Shown here: piece by piece, positions 30,729 through 34,761 of the stretch
Layout of the letters: the number at the start of each line of letters is the position of its first letter
Position numbering within the stretch: position 1 is the first letter of the stretch
NCBI GenBank assembly: GCA_046719465.1
Contig: JBDNCV010000022.1
Span: forward strand, 1-34,761
Length of the DNA stretch: 34,761 nt
Reading direction: 5' to 3'
Source of the DNA: JANWYT01 sp046719465
Lineage (GTDB): Bacteria > Chloroflexota > Anaerolineae > Aggregatilineales > Phototrophicaceae
Notes under the pieces: model-generated
What the model saw: only the letters and a program-made list of their open reading frames with translations
The model's database searches: none
Told to the model about the DNA's origin: nothing
Program-made: the position numbers and the translations under genes

Positions 30729-31636
30729 CCGATAGGATCGCTGGTAGTAACGAGCTGCAAGCCTGCGCGGCTGTAAGCGCTGAGCTGGTCATTGGCCAGT
30801 TGGTCGAAGTCAATCTCAGGGTGAGCCACCGACGACATCGCGTCTGTCAGAACGCGCAGCTTGCTAATGATGGTGCTGTCACCCGTGCGCATGATGCTGG
30901 TGAGCGTCTCCATCACGCAGTGGCTCTTGGCCTGCCCCGCCACATAGATGAGATCATGCGCAGCCAATTTGGCGAGAAACTCGCTGTTGAACGCTTGCGG
31001 CTGATCGGGCAGTTTGACCTCTGGCTCCAAGATCGAGTAGTGCTCGGTGCGCGGCTCGCTGCCTTTGTGCAAGAAAATCGGCGGTGTGCTGCGAGCAGAG
31101 GCGTGATAGGCAATGGCTTCATACAGCGCGGGCGTGATGGCGTGGCCGGGCGTTCCAATGAGGGTGTGGTATGGCCAGATCATGAGCTGTTTGCGCGCTT
31201 GCGCCTCTAACAGACGGGTGTAGTCAAGCGACCAATCCGGTTCGTAGAGGGCTGTCCAAACGCCGCTAGCCACGTCTTGATGTGTGATCACGGTAAAGGG
31301 CATGGGGTGCTCTCCACTGCGGTTGACCCACCACGCTGGGGAGAAAATCTGAATTGGCAGGTGGCTGTCCAGTGAGGCTGCAAGCGTCGTCAATCGGTCA
31401 GCATGACGGAAAATCCACTCAATGATGCGTTGGGTATCTTCCACCGCGCCCGGCACGCTCAGTGCGCCGTCCGGGTGAATGAAGTCTACCTGTGCGTCGA
31501 TAAGCAGGAGGGCGATGCGCTGTTGATCTTGCTCTGCGGGGGTAAGTTGGGCTTGTCGTCCTGCGAGCGTGGCCTCTAGCACGCGCGGCGCATAGAGGCT
31601 GCCTACACGACGTGGTTCATAAAAAGTTGGTAGCAT
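30725..31636 (-). CDS. Nicotinamidase / isochorismatase-family cysteine hydrolase
   Basis: 303 residues. The catalytic triad is visible: Asp47 in LLLIDAQVDFIHPDGALSVP, Lys191 in FLHKGSEPRTEHYS and Cys240 in GQAKSHCVMETL. Asp90 and His92 (SLDSHLP) are the expected metal ligands. WPYHTLIGTPGHAITPAL matches the nicotinamidase signature WPxHCxxGTxGA closely. It would deamidate nicotinamide to nicotinate, the substrate of the neighbouring phosphoribosyltransferase. It is longer than typical nicotinamidases (~180-220), with an N-terminal extension of ~38 residues and a longer middle. GAGG precedes the ATG. A strong terminator for the upstream gene ends only 17 bases before the start, leaving little room for a promoter. 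Confidence 0.82.
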   Translation of the reverse strand: MLPTFYEPRRVGSLYAPRVLEATLAGRQAQLTPAEQDQQRIALLLIDAQVDFIHPDGALSVPGAVEDTQRIIEWIFRHADRLTTLAASLDSHLPIQIFSPAWWVNRSGEHPMPFTVITHQDVASGVWTALYEPDWSLDYTRLLEAQARKQLMIWPYHTLIGTPGHAITPALYEAIAYHASARSTPPIFLHKGSEPRTEHYSILEPEVKLPDQPQAFNSEFLAKLAAHDLIYVAGQAKSHCVMETLTSIMRTGDSTIISKLRVLTDAMSSVAHPEIDFDQLANDQLSAYSRAGLQLVTTSDPIG

Positions 31637-31653
31637 ATATCCTCGATGATGTT

Positions 31654-31686
31654 AAAAAGGGCGCTGTCATCCATCGACAGCACCCT
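31654..31686 (-). terminator. Strong intrinsic terminator of the DsbA-like gene
   Basis: Stem AGGGCGCTGTC (31658-31668) with GACAGCACCCT (31676-31686), 10 of 11 pairs formed and a seven-base loop. It is followed on the minus strand by TTTTT (31658-31654, the first T shared with the stem) and AAC. It lies directly between the DsbA-like gene and the Shine-Dalgarno of the nicotinamidase gene. Confidence 0.85.
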
Positions 31687-31693
31687 CTGATGG

Positions 31694-32380
31694 CTAACGA
31701 CTGAGCTGCGAATCAAGGAACGCTTTCAGATTGTTGAAGTTGGGGGCTTGCCCGGGCACAGGTGTGATTGCGCCGCTCGCGTTGCGAATCAGCACAAAGG
31801 GTGTGCCGGTCGCGCCCACTTGCCGCGCGAGCGCTTCATCGGCAGCAACCTGATTAGCTGTCTGGGTGCATTCGAGAATTTGGTTGTAATCAACGCCGAT
31901 GCGCTCTGCAAATTGGCGCGGCGACGTGGTATCGCGCCAGCCGTTGCGCGTCACCAAGTTGAACATCTCCTCGCGGAACTCAAAGAAGCGCTGGGGCTGC
32001 TGTTCCCCAGCACACTGGGCAACCCGGAAGATCGTGTCGGATGGGCTGGCCGTCCGCAAGTTGCGGTACTCGAATTTCATCAGGCCCGGCTCGACGTATT
32101 CCTTAATGAACTGCTTGATGGTTGACTCATAGCCTTGGCAGAAGCCACAGTTGTAATCTTCAAATACCACCAGCGATAACTGCGCGTCGGGGTTGCCGAG
32201 GACAAACGCGCCATCCTCCGTGCGTGTGACGGGAATGTTGGCGTAGTCGATGGTGACATTGGTGGGGCCGAGGCCGAGAAAGTTAACCCCAATCAGCAGA
32301 ATGGCTCCAACAACCGCCGCGATCATAATCCCGATCACTAAGTTGTTCTGCTGTGTGCGTTTGGCTTTGGTTTTGGCCAT
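31694..32380 (-). CDS. Membrane-anchored DsbA-like thiol-disulfide oxidoreductase
   Basis: 228 residues. A basic N-terminus and one membrane segment (~13-36) anchor a thioredoxin-fold domain outside the cell. The redox motif is EDYNCGFCQGY (Cys78, Cys81), and the cis-proline loop is GATGTPFVLI (Pro194). Two further cysteines (123, 171) may form a second disulfide, as in several DsbA/BdbD-type proteins. The likely role is oxidative folding or reduction of extracytoplasmic proteins; VKOR or another partner is not present here. AGGAG lies about ten bases before the ATG. It is transcribed divergently from the pyrimidine-nucleoside phosphorylase gene and ends at a strong terminator. Confidence 0.88.
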   Translation of the reverse strand: MAKTKAKRTQQNNLVIGIMIAAVVGAILLIGVNFLGLGPTNVTIDYANIPVTRTEDGAFVLGNPDAQLSLVVFEDYNCGFCQGYESTIKQFIKEYVEPGLMKFEYRNLRTASPSDTIFRVAQCAGEQQPQRFFEFREEMFNLVTRNGWRDTTSPRQFAERIGVDYNQILECTQTANQVAADEALARQVGATGTPFVLIRNASGAITPVPGQAPNFNNLKAFLDSQLSR

Positions 32381-32473
32381 GCAAAATTACTCCTGCGAGA
32401 ATGGGCTTCAGCGGATCATCACTGAGCGAAGACGACTTTAAAAACTTTCCTCTCATGTAACACGGCAATTGTA

Positions 32474-32510
32474 AAGAAAACGTGTCTCGGTCTGCAATGA
32501 GCGTTTTCTT
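32474..32510. repeat. Perfect 9-bp inverted repeat in a divergent intergenic region
   Basis: AAGAAAACG (32474-32482) and CGTTTTCTT (32502-32510), 19 bases apart, lie in the 190-base gap between the DsbA-like gene and the pyrimidine-nucleoside phosphorylase gene. The arms are about 28 bp centre to centre, so they could be two half-sites of an operator on almost the same helix face pattern. The right arm would overlap the -35 zone of a TACAAT (32531-32536) upstream of the plus-strand gene. Confidence 0.4.
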
Positions 32511-32570
32511 CGCACATTGTCACTTGTGGGTACAATACAAGGCGGCTAATGATGTTAAAAGGAATCTGCT

Positions 32571-33911
32571 ATGCAGATGGTGAATCTGATTGAGAAAAAG
32601 CGGGATGGGCAAGCGCTGAGTGATGAGGAAATCCGCTGGTTTATCGAGGGCGTGACTGCTGGAACGCTGCCCGATTATCAGGTGTCGGCGCTCCTGATGG
32701 CAATCTACTTTCGGGGGATGAACGCCCGCGAGATAGCCATCCTGACGCAGGCAATGGCAGAGAGCGGCCACCAGATGGATTTGTCAGCTATTACAGACTA
32801 CGCCGTGGACAAGCACTCGTCGGGCGGGGTGGGGGATAAGACGACGTTGGTGGTGCTGCCGCTTGTGGCGGCGCTTGGCGTGCGGGTGGCTAAGATGAGC
32901 GGGCGCGGGCTGGGGTTCAGCGGGGGCACGCTCGATAAACTGGAGAGCATTCCCGGGTTTCGCGTTGGGCTGAGTGAAGCGGAGTTTCATGAGATTGCAA
33001 AGCGCGTGGGGGTAGTGTTGTGTGGCCAGACGGCTGACCTTGCCCCCGCTGACGGGAAATTGTACGCCCTGCGCGATGTCACTGGCACAGTGCCAAGCAT
33101 CCCGTTGATTGCCAGCAGTATCATGAGCAAGAAGCTCGCATCGGGGGCACGCGGCATGGTGCTGGACGTGAAAACAGGGCAGGGAGCCTTCATGGCGACG
33201 CTGGACGACGCGCGTCAACTGGCAGAGACGATGGTGCGCATTGGTCGCGGCGCTGGGCGCGATGTAATCGCTGTTCTGTCGGATATGAATCAGCCGCTTG
33301 GTTATGCGGTGGGCAATGCATTGGAAGTGCGCGAGGCCATCGCGTGTTTGTCGGGTGGGGGGCCTTCTGATTTGCGCGAGCACTGCCTGCACATCGCTGC
33401 GCTCATGCTGCGGCTGGCGGGGCAGGGCAAGGCGTTTGTTGACGAGGCCGAAACGCGCCAGCAGCTTGAGGCTGCGCTGAGTGATGGTCGGGCATTGGCC
33501 AAATTCCGTGAGATGGTGCAGGCCCAAGGGGGCGATGTGCGGGTGGTAGATGACCCGTCACGGTTGCACATTGCGCCCGTGGCAGTCGATTTAAGCTTTG
33601 CAGAAGCACAGACGGCCTATGTGCAGCAGGTCAACGCGTTGGAAGTGGCGCGGGTGGCACTTGCGCTTGGAGCAGGCCGCATGAAGAAAGGAGACCCTGT
33701 TGATCTAACCGTCGGTGTGGAGGTCATGGTCAAGGTGGGGGATGTTGTGCAGCCCGGGGCGCGTCTGGCGCGGGTGTACGCCCCTACGGATGCGCAAGCG
33801 GCGCAGGCATTGGCTGACCTCAAGGCGGCGATCCGCTTCAGCTTGGAGCCGGTGGATGCGCTGCCGCTTTTCTACGGGCAAATTGAGAGCGACGCGCTCA
33901 TTGAAGAGTAG
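32571..33911 (+). CDS. pdp: Pyrimidine-nucleoside phosphorylase (thymidine phosphorylase family)
   Basis: 446 residues, full length. It phosphorolyses uridine/thymidine to the base and (deoxy)ribose-1-phosphate. The phosphate loop DKHSSGGVGDKTTLVVLP (Lys81, His82 and following) and the family signature SGRGLGFSGGTLDKLESI are both complete. GMVLDVKTGQGAFM and SDMNQPLGYAVGNALE (family: D.xQPLG.xxGNxLE) follow. The C-terminal beta domain, with VNALEVARVALALGAGR and GDVVQPGARLARVYA, is normal. AAAGGA precedes the ATG. Distinguishing broad pyrimidine specificity (pdp) from strict thymidine phosphorylase (deoA) by eye is uncertain. It is divergent from the DsbA-like gene and overlaps the convergent lipoprotein gene by 14 bases. 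Confidence 0.93.
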   Translation: MQMVNLIEKKRDGQALSDEEIRWFIEGVTAGTLPDYQVSALLMAIYFRGMNAREIAILTQAMAESGHQMDLSAITDYAVDKHSSGGVGDKTTLVVLPLVAALGVRVAKMSGRGLGFSGGTLDKLESIPGFRVGLSEAEFHEIAKRVGVVLCGQTADLAPADGKLYALRDVTGTVPSIPLIASSIMSKKLASGARGMVLDVKTGQGAFMATLDDARQLAETMVRIGRGAGRDVIAVLSDMNQPLGYAVGNALEVREAIACLSGGGPSDLREHCLHIAALMLRLAGQGKAFVDEAETRQQLEAALSDGRALAKFREMVQAQGGDVRVVDDPSRLHIAPVAVDLSFAEAQTAYVQQVNALEVARVALALGAGRMKKGDPVDLTVGVEVMVKVGDVVQPGARLARVYAPTDAQAAQALADLKAAIRFSLEPVDALPLFYGQIESDALIEE

Positions 33912-34659
33912 TCACGCGGTAGCCCGTGTCGGTAATCTCATAGAGGTACACCGGCGCGTCGATCCAGAAGCCTTGCGAGTCGAATGCGATGAGGCCGTTG
34001 AGGCCTTCATAGGTCGTGCGGCGAACGTCTGATCCAGCTTGGTGCGAGGCAGCAAGCAGCGCGACGGCATCGGTGACGAGGGTTGCATAGCTGTTGGGGC
34101 TGGGCGCAAACGGACTGAGCGCTCGATAGCGTGCGGTGTAGTGCTCATCTGGCAGCGCGCCCGTGCTGATAAACTGCGTCCCGTGGGGATTCTGCGGAAA
34201 ATCTGCGATTTCGTTGGCTAGACCAGCGGATGCTATGAGCTGCAGCGCATCAGATGGCGCAAGCTGCGCGACATGATCTCCTTCTGGTGCAGCGCCCCAA
34301 CTGCCAGCGATGACCACGCGCCGCCCCGTGAGTTCAGCTTGAACCTGCGGCTGAGTGCTGAACGGCCCAAGCACGACAACACCCACAATGCTAGGATCAA
34401 GGCGCAGCGCGGCGGCGCGTTCTCGCGCAGAGGTCGTTGTCCCGCCGTCGTCCACAGCCAGCAGTTCATAGCGCAGAGGCAGCTCAGACAGAGCCAGCCG
34501 CGCGGCATAAAGCGCGTTGTATCCAATGTGACGATGTTCCCCCTCAAACGGCGCAAGCAGCGCCACTCGCAGCGCAGCAGGCGGAGTGGTGATGAACACA
34601 CACCCGCCGAGGAGCGCAGCAAGCAGCAGGCTAGCAGCCGTTCGCCAGATGTTCATCAT
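33898..34659 (-). CDS. Short lipoprotein related to branched-chain amino acid-type (Peripla_BP_6) substrate-binding proteins
   Basis: 253 residues. The signal peptide ends in the lipobox LLGGC (Cys20). LRVALLAPFEGEHRHIGYNA followed by LYAARLALSEL is the standard opening of type I periplasmic binding proteins of the LivJ kind. VGVVVLGPFSTQPQ and RRVVIAGSW continue the first lobe. The end (NSYATLVTDAVALLAAS, GLNGLIAFDSQGFWIDAPVY, LYEI) matches the C-terminal part. Relatives are ~350-400 residues; about 100 residues of the second lobe appear to be missing between them. It may be a remodelled sensor or non-transport lipoprotein. No ABC transporter genes are visible. The start overlaps the upstream mltG-like 3' end; ATG 34656 is an equal choice. 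Confidence 0.72.
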   Translation of the reverse strand: MMNIWRTAASLLLAALLGGCVFITTPPAALRVALLAPFEGEHRHIGYNALYAARLALSELPLRYELLAVDDGGTTTSARERAAALRLDPSIVGVVVLGPFSTQPQVQAELTGRRVVIAGSWGAAPEGDHVAQLAPSDALQLIASAGLANEIADFPQNPHGTQFISTGALPDEHYTARYRALSPFAPSPNSYATLVTDAVALLAASHQAGSDVRRTTYEGLNGLIAFDSQGFWIDAPVYLYEITDTGYRVTTLQ

Positions 34660-34761
34660 AGGTCACGGCGAAGTTGTGGTACATCGAGCCGTCGCAGCGG
34701 GCGCGGAAATAATAATAGGGCGTCGTCTCGGGGTAGATAGTCGCGAGCAGGGCGCTGCGCG
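34631..34761 (-). CDS. mltG: Endolytic transglycosylase MltG-like protein, C-terminal fragment, 5' end outside window
   Basis: A minus-strand frame open at the window edge codes for 42 residues before a TAG at 34631-34633. Its content ALLATIYPETTPYYYFRARC then DGSMYHNFAVTYDEHLANGC resembles the MltG/YceG C-terminus, where A-x-L-x-P-x-x-x-x-Y-x-(Y/F)-F is followed by D-G-x-x-x-H-x-F-(A/S)-x-T-x-x-E-H. The other two minus frames end earlier and look unlike protein. MltG is a membrane enzyme that cuts nascent glycan strands and sets their length. The catalytic Glu lies outside the window. The 3' end overlaps the start of the lipoprotein gene by about 29 bases, so the two are probably one transcript. 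Confidence 0.75.
   Translation of the reverse strand, partial: RSALLATIYPETTPYYYFRARCDGSMYHNFAVTYDEHLANGC

Overview
The window reads as ordinary, gene-dense chromosome of a G+C-rich bacterium, most likely a Chloroflexota (Anaerolineae-like) lineage. This placement is an inference. It rests on exported proteins with Thr/Pro-rich linkers, lipoproteins carrying DUF4397-type repeats, a short thermophile/archaeal-type adenosylhomocysteinase paired with a PfkB kinase, and a zinc-ribbon ribosomal protein S18. No rRNA, tRNA, CRISPR array, insertion sequence or phage gene was seen. Genes are tightly packed: ATGA or TGATG start/stop overlaps link most co-directional neighbours, and four convergent pairs overlap at their 3' ends.

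Left part (1-9.8 kb). The 3' end of a short-chain dehydrogenase is followed by a coupled trio: methylthioadenosine phosphorylase, a SEDS (FtsW/RodA) glycan polymerase and a class B penicillin-binding protein. The last has lost its recognisable transpeptidase catalytic residues and is the most surprising gene here. A convergent UPF0104/lysyl-PG-synthase-type membrane protein follows. Then, from a good divergent promoter, comes a four-gene operon: a membrane-anchored C39-like peptidase with TPRs, MurJ, a metallo-beta-lactamase-fold hydrolase and a small phosphoglyceromutase-like metalloenzyme. It ends in a hairpin that can terminate both strands.

Middle (9.8-25.5 kb), mostly minus strand. The conserved rpsF-ssb-rpsR block is followed by a membrane-anchored parvulin foldase. 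Its promoter overlaps the 3' end of a surface-polysaccharide group (GT2 glycosyltransferase, YfhO-like protein, Wzy/WaaL-like protein). After a small secreted two-repeat protein come tatD, gmd and rmd (GDP-D-rhamnose synthesis), then two large exported proteins built from DUF4397-like repeats, one a lipoprotein and the other ending in three SH3-like modules.

Right part (25.5-34.8 kb) is dominated by salvage metabolism. AhcY and a PfkB-family probable adenosine kinase process the SAM by-product S-adenosylhomocysteine. Nicotinate phosphoribosyltransferase and a convergent nicotinamidase form an NAD salvage pair, with an orphan, degenerate CpaF/VirB11-like ATPase translationally coupled to the former. 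A membrane-anchored DsbA-like thioredoxin, pyrimidine-nucleoside phosphorylase, a drastically short substrate-binding lipoprotein and the C-terminal end of an MltG-type lytic transglycosylase complete the window.

All functional calls come from reading motifs by eye. No similarity search, structure prediction or base-composition calculation was run.
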